From Nitrosococcus watsonii C-113 (GTDB lineage Bacteria; Pseudomonadota; Gammaproteobacteria; Nitrosococcales; Nitrosococcaceae): a stretch of DNA of 64,000 nt. The notes beneath the pieces are model-generated. The model did no database searches and had not been told where the DNA came from. It worked only from the letters and a program-made list of their open reading frames with translations. The DNA lies in the NCBI RefSeq assembly GCF_000143085.1, contig NC_014315.1:1177001-1241000 (forward strand). The letters run 5' to 3'. A program made the position numbers and the translations under genes. Positions 35,265-42,896 of this stretch are shown here, in pieces (the stretch's first letter is position 1; every line of letters starts with the position of its first letter).

Positions 35265-37940
35265 ATGGCGGAGAATAAGGCACAGACCATTGAAGATATT
35301 GAGGCTCAAGAAACCCGGGAATGGCTGGAGTCTCTGGATTATGTCTTGCAGCAAGGCGGCCCCCAACGTACGGTACGGCTGCTGGATCGTTTGCGGCTTC
35401 ATGCCCAAAAGGCAGGGGTAAGTCTGCCTTATCCGGCCAACACGCCTTATATTAATACTATTCCGGTGGAGCAAGAGGTTTCTTTTCCTGGCAGCCAGGA
35501 AATCGAGCGGCGTATTCGGAGTTTGGTGCGCTGGAATGCCATGGCCATGGTGGTGCGGGCTAACCGGGAAGAAGAGGGGATTGGCGGCCACATTTCCACT
35601 TTCTCTTCAGCGGCTACCCTCTATGAAGTTGGCTTTAACCATTTTTTCCGAGCCAGAAGCGAAGAGCAAGAGGCCGATATCGTTTATTTTCAGGGCCACG
35701 CCTCGCCGGGTTTCTATGCCCGCGCCTTCCTCGAAGGCCGCTTATCCGAGCAGCAGCTAGAGAATTTTCGCCGGGAGCTGAAACCAGAAGGAGGCTTGCC
35801 TTCCTATCCCCATCCTTGGCTCATGCCTGATTTTTGGGAGTTTCCCACAGTCTCCATGGGACTCGGTCCCATTATGGCCATTTATCAAGCCCGGTTTAAC
35901 AGTTACTTAGAGGACCGGGGGCTGAAAAAGCCTTCCGGACAAAAAGTCTGGGCCTTTATCGGGGATGGGGAAACCGACGAACCAGAAACCCTGGGGGCTA
36001 TTAGCCTGGCCGTTCGGGAGCGTTTGGATAATCTTATTTTTGTCGTCAACTGCAATCTCCAGCGGCTCGATGGCCCGGTGCGGGGCAACGGAAAGATCAT
36101 CCAGGAATTGGAAGCTATTTTTCGGGGGGCCGGCTGGAACGTTATTAAAGTGATTTGGGGCCGGGATTGGGACCCGTTGCTGGCCAAAGACTATGAAGGC
36201 GTGCTGGTCCGGCGGATGGAACAAGCCGTCGATGGAGATTATCAAAAGTACGCTGTTGAATCTGGGAGCTATATTCGCAAACATTTCTTTGGCACGGATC
36301 CTCGCCTTCAGGAGATGGTCAAACACCTTTCGGACGAGCAATTACGCCGCCTACGCACGGGAGGGCATGATCCAGAGAAAGTCTATGCGGCTTATAAAGC
36401 GGCGGTAGATCATCAGGGTTCACCGACCGTTATTCTGGCTCGAACCATTAAAGGCTATGGCTTGGGTGAAGCGGGTGAGGGGAAAAATATTACCCACCAA
36501 CAAAAGAAATTAAACGAGCAGGAACTTCGTGATTTCCGGACTCGCTTCGGCATTCCTATTTCTGATAACCAGGTAGCCCAGGCGCCTTTCTATAAACCGC
36601 CGGAAGACAGTCCCGAGTTTAAATATCTTCATGAACGCCGCCGGGCTCTAGGCGGTTACCTGCCGGCGCGGCAGGTGCATGGTGAGTCCCTGCAAGCGCC
36701 TTCCGAAGAGTTTTTTACCGAGTTTTATGCCGGCACTGGTGAGCGGACCATGGCCACCACCATGGCTTATGTCAGAGTGCTGACCAAATTGCTCCGCGAC
36801 CCGGAAATTGGCAAGCTCATTGTCCCTATTATCCCTGATGAGGCACGAACCTTTGGCATGGAATCCCTTTTCCGTCAGGTGGGAATTTACTCCCACGTGG
36901 GCCAGCTTTATGAGCCGGTGGATAGTTCCACCCTGCTTTATTATAAAGAAGCCACCGACGGACAGATTCTGGAGGAAGGAATCACCGAGGCGGGCTCTAT
37001 GTCCTCCTTTATTGCCGCAGGCACAGCTTATGCCACCCATGGAATCACTACCATTCCTTTTTTCACTTTCTATTCCATGTTTGGCTTTCAGCGCATTGGG
37101 GACCTTATTTGGGCCGCCGGGGATATGCGCTGCCGCGGCTTTCTGGTGGGAGCAACGGCAGGCCGCACCACCCTTGCCGGTGAAGGGCTTCAGCATCAGG
37201 ATGGTCAAAGCCAAGTGCTGGCCTACTCCGTTCCTAACTTGAAGGTCTACGATCCCGCCTATGCTTATGAAATTGCGGTCATTATCCAGGATGGTATGCG
37301 CCGTATGTACCAACAGCAGGAGGATATTTTCTATTATCTAACGGTGACCAATGAGCTCTATCCCATGCCCGAGATGCCCGAAGGGACCCGTGAAGGAATC
37401 TTAAAGGGTATGTACCGGCTGAAAACTGCTGCCAACCCGGAGGCGGGGCTGAGGGCGCAGCTCTTCGGTAGTGGTGCTATTTTGAATGAAGTCCTAAAGG
37501 CCCAGAAGCTGTTGGAAAATTACCAGGTAGCGGCGGATGTTTGGAGTATCACTAGTTATAAAGAGCTCTACCTGGAGGGCCATACCGTGGAGCGCTGGAA
37601 TATGTTGCATCCGCTGGAAACACCCCGGGTGCCTTATGTGAGACAATGTTTGCAAGAAGCTCCAGGGGTTTTTGTGGCCGCTTCGGATTATCTGAAAGTG
37701 TTGCCGGATTCCATTTACCGTTGGTTTCCCCGGCCAGTGGTTTCCCTCGGGACGGATGGGTTTGGCCGCAGTGACGGCCGCCGGGCCTTACGCGATTTTT
37801 TTGAAGTCGATGCCCGGTTTATCACGCTGGCAACCCTGGGAGCATTGGCCCGTGAGGAAAAGGTGGCGCCTGCCCTGGTGCAACACGCCATCCAGGATCT
37901 GGATATCGATCCGGAAAAAGCCAATCCCATGATTACTTGA
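35265..37940 (+). CDS. aceE: Pyruvate dehydrogenase E1 component (homodimeric type)
   Basis: An 891-residue thiamine-diphosphate enzyme that decarboxylates pyruvate and acetylates the lipoyl group of E2. The ThDP/Mg motif is at GDGETDEPETLGAI with the partner asparagine in VVNCNLQRLDGPVRGN. GGHISTFSSAATLYEVGFNHFF and YFQGHASPGFYARAFLEG are strong AceE signatures. I start at the ATG at 35265, preceded by GAAGG; an in-frame TTG at 35232 would add eleven residues. The length is close to the E. coli protein (887). It begins the aceE-aceF-lpd cluster; no PdhR-type regulator gene is adjacent. Confidence 0.95.
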   Translation: MAENKAQTIEDIEAQETREWLESLDYVLQQGGPQRTVRLLDRLRLHAQKAGVSLPYPANTPYINTIPVEQEVSFPGSQEIERRIRSLVRWNAMAMVVRANREEEGIGGHISTFSSAATLYEVGFNHFFRARSEEQEADIVYFQGHASPGFYARAFLEGRLSEQQLENFRRELKPEGGLPSYPHPWLMPDFWEFPTVSMGLGPIMAIYQARFNSYLEDRGLKKPSGQKVWAFIGDGETDEPETLGAISLAVRERLDNLIFVVNCNLQRLDGPVRGNGKIIQELEAIFRGAGWNVIKVIWGRDWDPLLAKDYEGVLVRRMEQAVDGDYQKYAVESGSYIRKHFFGTDPRLQEMVKHLSDEQLRRLRTGGHDPEKVYAAYKAAVDHQGSPTVILARTIKGYGLGEAGEGKNITHQQKKLNEQELRDFRTRFGIPISDNQVAQAPFYKPPEDSPEFKYLHERRRALGGYLPARQVHGESLQAPSEEFFTEFYAGTGERTMATTMAYVRVLTKLLRDPEIGKLIVPIIPDEARTFGMESLFRQVGIYSHVGQLYEPVDSSTLLYYKEATDGQILEEGITEAGSMSSFIAAGTAYATHGITTIPFFTFYSMFGFQRIGDLIWAAGDMRCRGFLVGATAGRTTLAGEGLQHQDGQSQVLAYSVPNLKVYDPAYAYEIAVIIQDGMRRMYQQQEDIFYYLTVTNELYPMPEMPEGTREGILKGMYRLKTAANPEAGLRAQLFGSGAILNEVLKAQKLLENYQVAADVWSITSYKELYLEGHTVERWNMLHPLETPRVPYVRQCLQEAPGVFVAASDYLKVLPDSIYRWFPRPVVSLGTDGFGRSDGRRALRDFFEVDARFITLATLGALAREEKVAPALVQHAIQDLDIDPEKANPMIT

Positions 37941-37955
37941 GAAGGATATTATTCC

Positions 37956-39305
37956 GTGGTGCGTGAATTTAAGCTTCCCGAATTAGGCGAGAATGTTGAA
38001 TCTGGTGATGTGGCCAAAGTGCTGGTATCTCCAGGAGATACTTTAGAAAAGGATCAACCGGTTTTAGAACTTGAAACCGACAAGGCGGTAGTGGAAATCC
38101 CTTCAACAGTTAGCGGTAAGATCAAGGAGTTAAAGGTTGAAATAGGAGATCAAGTGGCCATTGGCCAAGTTATTCTTACCTTGGAAGAAGGGGAAGAGGA
38201 CATCCAAGAGGAGGCTCCTGCTGCTAAAGAAGAGGCAAAGCCTGAGCAGGATGACAAACCCTCTGAAAAAAACGCAGCCGTAACAGGTGGCCAGCAGCCA
38301 GCACCTAAAGTCTCTCGAATGGAGGCTCGCGAGGAGAGGGGGATAAAGAGGGATGAGATCACAGCCGCCCCTGAAACAACGGTTTCGGCGCCTGCTCCAG
38401 CGACCCCATCAGTGCGGCGATTAGCTCGGGAGCTCGGCGTTGATATTCACGAGGTCACAGGGTCTGGCCCGGGTGGGCGGATTTCCGGGGATGATGTGAA
38501 GCATTATGTCCGTGCTTTGGTATCCCAGCGGACCACGCCATCATCAGCTCCCGGAGTTGTTTCTCAAGCGACTCCCTTCCTTCCCCTGCCAGCGTTTGAA
38601 AAATGGGGTGCGGTGGAGCGGGAGCCCATGAGCAAGATACGCCGCAAGACGGCGGAGCAAATGAGCCAAGCCTGGACTATTCCCCATGTGACCCAGCATG
38701 ATCAGGCGGATATTACCCGGCTTGAGCAAGCCCGGAAGCGTCTTGCTAGGCGGGTAGAGCAAGCAGGCGGCAAACTCACCCTGACCGCTATTGCCTTGAA
38801 GGTAGTTGCTGCCGCACTGCGAGCTTTCCCCCGCTTTAATACATCCATAGATGTGGACGCTAAAGAGCTGGTCTATAAACAGTATTGTCATATCGGCGTG
38901 GCGGTGGATGCGGAGCATGGCCTGCTGGTACCCGTCCTTCGGGAGGTCGATCAAAAAAATATCGCGCAGCTAGCGGTAGAGCTAACAGAGCTTGCCGAGA
39001 AGGCGAGAAGCCGAAAAATCGGTCCCGAGGAAATGGCCGGAGGTTCTTTTACCATTACCAACCTGGGTGGTTTAGGCGGCTCCTATTTTACCCCCATTAT
39101 TAATTGGCCGGAGGTTGCTATTTTGGGTCTCTCCCGAGCTAAGTTGACTCCCCTTTATAGAGAAGGAGAACTTCAGCCCCGGCTGCTTCTGCCCCTTTCT
39201 CTGTCTTATGACCATCGGGTCATTGATGGCGCCGATGCGGTTCGTTTTTTGCGCTGGATTGCGGAAGCGTTGGAAGATCCCCTCTTGCTGTCCTTGGAGG
39301 GGTAG
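37956..39305 (+). CDS. aceF: Dihydrolipoamide acetyltransferase, E2 of pyruvate dehydrogenase
   Basis: A 449-residue E2 core protein. Residues 1-75 form a single lipoyl domain with the lipoylated lysine in ETDKAVVEIPS, in contrast to three in E. coli. A Pro/Ala/Glu-rich linker follows. Residues about 148-185 form the E1/E3-binding domain (PSVRRLARELGVDIHEVTG, GPGGRISGDDV). The C-terminal catalytic domain has SYDHRVIDGADAVRFL with the active-site histidine and aspartate. It starts at a GTG 15 bases after aceE with AAGGA upstream. Confidence 0.94.
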   Translation: MVREFKLPELGENVESGDVAKVLVSPGDTLEKDQPVLELETDKAVVEIPSTVSGKIKELKVEIGDQVAIGQVILTLEEGEEDIQEEAPAAKEEAKPEQDDKPSEKNAAVTGGQQPAPKVSRMEAREERGIKRDEITAAPETTVSAPAPATPSVRRLARELGVDIHEVTGSGPGGRISGDDVKHYVRALVSQRTTPSSAPGVVSQATPFLPLPAFEKWGAVEREPMSKIRRKTAEQMSQAWTIPHVTQHDQADITRLEQARKRLARRVEQAGGKLTLTAIALKVVAAALRAFPRFNTSIDVDAKELVYKQYCHIGVAVDAEHGLLVPVLREVDQKNIAQLAVELTELAEKARSRKIGPEEMAGGSFTITNLGGLGGSYFTPIINWPEVAILGLSRAKLTPLYREGELQPRLLLPLSLSYDHRVIDGADAVRFLRWIAEALEDPLLLSLEG

Positions 39306-39365
39306 AGTTATGGTGGTAGTTGGGCTAACTGGAATCATGTATGAAACCAATAAGAGGAAATGGGT

Positions 39366-40787
39366 ATGGCTAATGAAGTGGAAGCGACGCAATTAGCCAT
39401 TATCGGAGGCGGGCCAGGTGGCTATGCGGCTGCCTTTTTAGCCGCTGATTTAGGTCTGGAAGTCACCCTTATCGATGGAGAACCCAACCCCGGGGGTGTC
39501 TGCCTCTATCGAGGTTGTATTCCATCAAAAGCTTTATTGCATGTGGCTAAGGTGATTGGCGAGTCAAGGGAAGCGAGCGCTTGGGGAATCCACTTTCCCG
39601 AGCCGAAAATTGAACTGGATAAGCTTAGATCCTGGAAGGAGCAGGTAGTGCGTAAGCTGACGGGTGGGTTGGGGCAACTCTCCCGGCAACGGAAAATCAA
39701 CTATATCCAGGGACGAGCCGGGTTTAAGGATGCCCGCACCCTAGAGATAAAGAAACAAGAAGGCGGGGCCCAATTACGGTTTCAAAATGCAATTTTGGCT
39801 ACCGGTTCTTATCCGGCTTCCTTGTTGCCTCATCTTTCCCTGGATAGCCCCCGCTTACTGGATTCCACTTCTGCTTTGGAAATTCAGGATATTCCCAAAA
39901 CTTTGCTGGTCGTTGGTGCCGGTTATATCGGTTTGGAGATGGCGACCGTTTATGCCAGCCTTGGCTCACAGGTCACGGTGGTTGAAATGACCAAAGGTGT
40001 GTTGCCGGGTGCGGATAGGGATTTGGCTTCGGTACTGGCCAAGCGCTTGGAGGGTGTTCTCCATAACCTACTGTTCAAGACCAAAGTCACCCGTATGGAG
40101 GAAGAGGCTAAAGGTATCCGAGTCCATTTAGAAGGAGCGGAGGAGGGCGAGCATCTCTTTGATAAGGTGTTGGTTGCTGTAGGGCGTAAGCCCAACTCCG
40201 CTATCCCGGGGCTTGAACATACCCAGGTAGAACTTAATGACAAGGGTTTTATTCAAGTTAATGCCCAGCGTCAGACCGCGGACTCGGCAATTTTTGCCAT
40301 TGGGGATGTGGTAGGAGAACCGATGTTGGCCCATAAGGCCAGCCATGAAGGCCGGATTGCGGCGGAAGTCATTGCTGGGCGGCGGGTTTTCTTTGAGCCC
40401 CGGGCTATCCCCGCGGTAGTGTTTACCGATCCGGAAGTGGCCTGGTGTGGTCTGACGGAGACAGAGGCTAAAGCAGAGGGGCAGGCGATCCAGGTTGCTC
40501 GTTTTCCCTGGGCTGCCTCTGGCCGAGCGGTTACCCTGGATCGCACCGATGGCTTGACCAAGCTCATTATCGATCCAGAGACGGAGCGCGTTCTAGGAGC
40601 GGGTATTGTGGGGCCAGGGGCGGGAGAACTTATCGCCGAATTGGTTCTCGCCGTAGAGATGGCTGCGGTGGCTTCGGATATTAAGCTCAGTATTCATCCC
40701 CATCCAACTCTTTCAGAGACAGTGATGGAAGCAGCGGAAGTCTTTTTTGGCCAAAGTACCCATCTTTATCGTCCTGCCAAAAAATGA
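39366..40787 (+). CDS. lpdA: Dihydrolipoyl dehydrogenase, E3
   Basis: A 473-residue flavoprotein disulfide reductase that reoxidises lipoamide with NAD. The FAD motif is IIGGGPGGYAAAFLA at the N-terminus. The redox-active cysteines are in GGVCLYRGCIPSKALLH. The NAD-binding VVGAGYIGLEMATVYASLG lies near residue 185, and the C-terminal HPHPTLSETVMEAAE supplies the catalytic His-Glu pair. I choose the ATG at 39366 because GAGG lies eight bases upstream; the ATG at 39360 is too close to it. It follows aceF by 60 bases and completes the complex. Confidence 0.94.
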   Translation: MANEVEATQLAIIGGGPGGYAAAFLAADLGLEVTLIDGEPNPGGVCLYRGCIPSKALLHVAKVIGESREASAWGIHFPEPKIELDKLRSWKEQVVRKLTGGLGQLSRQRKINYIQGRAGFKDARTLEIKKQEGGAQLRFQNAILATGSYPASLLPHLSLDSPRLLDSTSALEIQDIPKTLLVVGAGYIGLEMATVYASLGSQVTVVEMTKGVLPGADRDLASVLAKRLEGVLHNLLFKTKVTRMEEEAKGIRVHLEGAEEGEHLFDKVLVAVGRKPNSAIPGLEHTQVELNDKGFIQVNAQRQTADSAIFAIGDVVGEPMLAHKASHEGRIAAEVIAGRRVFFEPRAIPAVVFTDPEVAWCGLTETEAKAEGQAIQVARFPWAASGRAVTLDRTDGLTKLIIDPETERVLGAGIVGPGAGELIAELVLAVEMAAVASDIKLSIHPHPTLSETVMEAAEVFFGQSTHLYRPAKK

Positions 40788-40877
40788 GGTGCTTGCTTAT
40801 TAATTAATCCTCCGAGATTTCACATCAAAATTCTCAGCTATCCTAAAAAAGAGATGGGAATTTTCTTAGGAGAAAAG

Positions 40878-40994
40878 ATGTCTAAGGGAGGTACGTTAAT
40901 CCTTTCATTTAATTTTATAGCAAGAAGGCAGATGATTTTATACGTTACCTTTGATGCTGAAATGCTCCGAGTATTGACGGAGGATAATGAATGA
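40878..40994 (+). CDS. Small ORF coupled to HNH nuclease gene
   Basis: A 38-codon frame too short for most gene callers. It begins at an ATG with a strong AGGAG five bases upstream and ends in a TGA at 40992-40994 that overlaps the ATG of the HNH gene at 40991 (ATGA). The predicted peptide is MSKGGTLILSFNFIARRQ followed by MILYVTFDAEMLRVLTEDNE, with no known domain. It may be a leader peptide that couples translation of the nuclease, a small partner protein, or chance. No homology could be checked. Confidence 0.4.
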   Translation: MSKGGTLILSFNFIARRQMILYVTFDAEMLRVLTEDNE

Positions 40995-41560
40995 TCCCGC
41001 CTATCCTACGACTTGATGTTACGGGGGCGCCAACCGCTTGGATTCCTTGGCAAGAAGCGGTGGTACTTTATGTCAAGGAACGAGTGACATGGACCGCGGG
41101 CAATATTATTTATCGAGTCCGGGGGGGGATTAGCCGATTAACGGGACAACAATCTCACTTGGAGCTAAGCTCAATTATCGCCTGTAAAGGTAAAGTTGTT
41201 CGGCATAAATATGATCTAATTCCTCCCTTGAATAACCGTGAATTGTTCCATCGCGATCACTATATCTGTCTTTACTGCATGGGTGCTTTCCGGGACAGCC
41301 AGCTCACCCGTGATCATATTATTCCCCGCTGTCAAGGGGGGGATGATTCCTGGACTAACGTAGTAACTGCTTGCCGTAGTTGTAATCAGAAAAAGGATGG
41401 GCGTACGCCGGAAGAAGCGGGGATGACCCTTCTTGCTGTGCCCTATGTCCCGAACTATGCGGAATGGTTGGTCCTTAAAAACCGCCGCATTCTGGAAGAT
41501 CAAATGGAATTCCTCAAAACCCGCTTTCGCCGTCACGGAGAACGGCTATCCTTCTCCTAA
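40991..41560 (+). CDS. HNH endonuclease family protein
   Basis: A 189-residue protein with an HNH nuclease domain in the C-terminal half. It shows CLYCMGAF, LTRDHIIPRCQGGDDSWTNVV and CRSCNQKKDGRTPEEAGM: two CxxC pairs for a structural zinc and the His-Asn-His-type catalytic core (DHIIP, NVV, CNQKK). The N-terminal 85 residues (including WIPWQEAVVLYVKERVTW) match the stand-alone bacterial HNH proteins that are common in proteobacterial chromosomes and not tied to a restriction system. No methyltransferase gene is nearby. Its job is unknown. Confidence 0.87.
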   Translation: MIPPILRLDVTGAPTAWIPWQEAVVLYVKERVTWTAGNIIYRVRGGISRLTGQQSHLELSSIIACKGKVVRHKYDLIPPLNNRELFHRDHYICLYCMGAFRDSQLTRDHIIPRCQGGDDSWTNVVTACRSCNQKKDGRTPEEAGMTLLAVPYVPNYAEWLVLKNRRILEDQMEFLKTRFRRHGERLSFS

Positions 41561-41671
41561 AGCCAAGGTTGCAGTCGTCACTTCAGAAGCGGGGGAGCTT
41601 TGAAGGTAGTCAGCTTTTTTATTCCTCTATGTTTTTTATTTAATGAGATAGACTGATTTTGGGTAACTGCC

Positions 41672-42631
41672 ATGGCCAGGCGTCAACGGGTACTGATTGT
41701 TCTTAATCCAAATGAATTAGATTCTCAACCGGAACCAGCGCTGGAGCGCGGGGTATTTATTGCCAGAGAAACTAATGCGTTTCTGGAGCTATTTGCGAGC
41801 GAATATCATCCCTCATTTACGCCCCTTATTGGTAAACCCTCACAGAATGAGTGGAAGCCTGAAACCTATATCCGCTTTGCGCTATCGCGATTGCAGGAAA
41901 TTTCTGAAATGCTGATCCAGCAGGAGCAGTTGGACGTTTCGGTCGATGCCGCCTGGAACCGCCATCAGTACGATGGGGTTATGGAGAAAATATCTCGAAT
42001 TAAACCGGATCTAATAATCAAGTCTACTCGCCATGATAATCAGTTGAATAGAACGTTTTTTAATTACGCTGATTGGCATCTTATCCGAAATTGTCCTTGT
42101 CCACTCATGCTAGCTAAGAGCGAGGACCGTTGGGAAACGCGCACTATAGTAGCTTGCGTTGAGCCCTCTCATCTCCATGGTCACATGGAAACCCTGGACA
42201 GTTCGATAATTGAAACCGCGCAAGAGCTTGCATATCGCCTGAGAGGAGAACTTCATATCTTTCATGCGATTGAATTTATGCCAGAGCCTATATTTAGGCT
42301 TTGGCAGCCAGGGTCTAGCTATAAAACCCATAAAAAAGAAACTCGCCAAAAGCATGAAGCGCTTTTAAATAAATTGCTCAGGCCTTATGGAATAGGAACC
42401 CAGCGAGTCCATGTTTTTGAGGGTGGGCCAGCGGAAACTTTACTATCTTTTGCGCAAGAAATAAAAGCTAGTCTCGTTGTTATGGGAGCAGTTTCCAAAG
42501 GCACGCTAGGAAATTTATTGATTGGTAATACCGCGGAGAAAGTACTGGATTCTTTGCGCTGCGATATTTTGGTTGTCAAGTCTAATCCTCTTGAGGCTAA
42601 AGAACTGAATGCTGAACTCGTTTTTGGCTGA
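41672..42631 (+). CDS. Tandem universal stress protein (UspE-like)
   Basis: A 319-residue cytoplasmic protein made of two Usp alpha/beta domains. The second domain ends with VVMGAVSKGTLGNLLIGNTAEKVLD, which carries the G-2x-G-9x-G(S/N) ATP-binding pattern. The first domain ends in DLIIKSTRH and CPLMLAKSED, which lacks that pattern, as in UspE-type tandem proteins. The total length and the LRCDILVVK ending match that group. It sits alone in its transcription unit; the role in stress survival is a family-based inference. Confidence 0.85.
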   Translation: MARRQRVLIVLNPNELDSQPEPALERGVFIARETNAFLELFASEYHPSFTPLIGKPSQNEWKPETYIRFALSRLQEISEMLIQQEQLDVSVDAAWNRHQYDGVMEKISRIKPDLIIKSTRHDNQLNRTFFNYADWHLIRNCPCPLMLAKSEDRWETRTIVACVEPSHLHGHMETLDSSIIETAQELAYRLRGELHIFHAIEFMPEPIFRLWQPGSSYKTHKKETRQKHEALLNKLLRPYGIGTQRVHVFEGGPAETLLSFAQEIKASLVVMGAVSKGTLGNLLIGNTAEKVLDSLRCDILVVKSNPLEAKELNAELVFG

Positions 42632-42896
42632 AGGTTTTTGATTCCTTTGAAAGAATTCCACTCGGTAAAATGAGAGAAAGGTAATTAAGTAATGGGTATG
42701 GTGCAATGTTTGGATCGGTCGGCGTTTGGTTTGCCCATAGTCTCTGTAACGTATGCTCCTTAGGTATTAGAGTATGAACAATAAAAAATATTTATAAATC
42801 CCATTTGCCGAGAGAGTTATTATGCTATCCGGGCGATAATCTTTGAAAACAAGAAATGCAGTTTTTTCTTAAAGGATTCTTAAAATATTATTTAAT

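Noticed and set aside
36648-37313. 221-codon frame antisense to aceE
   Set aside because: It lies entirely opposite a strongly conserved gene and matches no family; it is a shadow of aceE codon usage.
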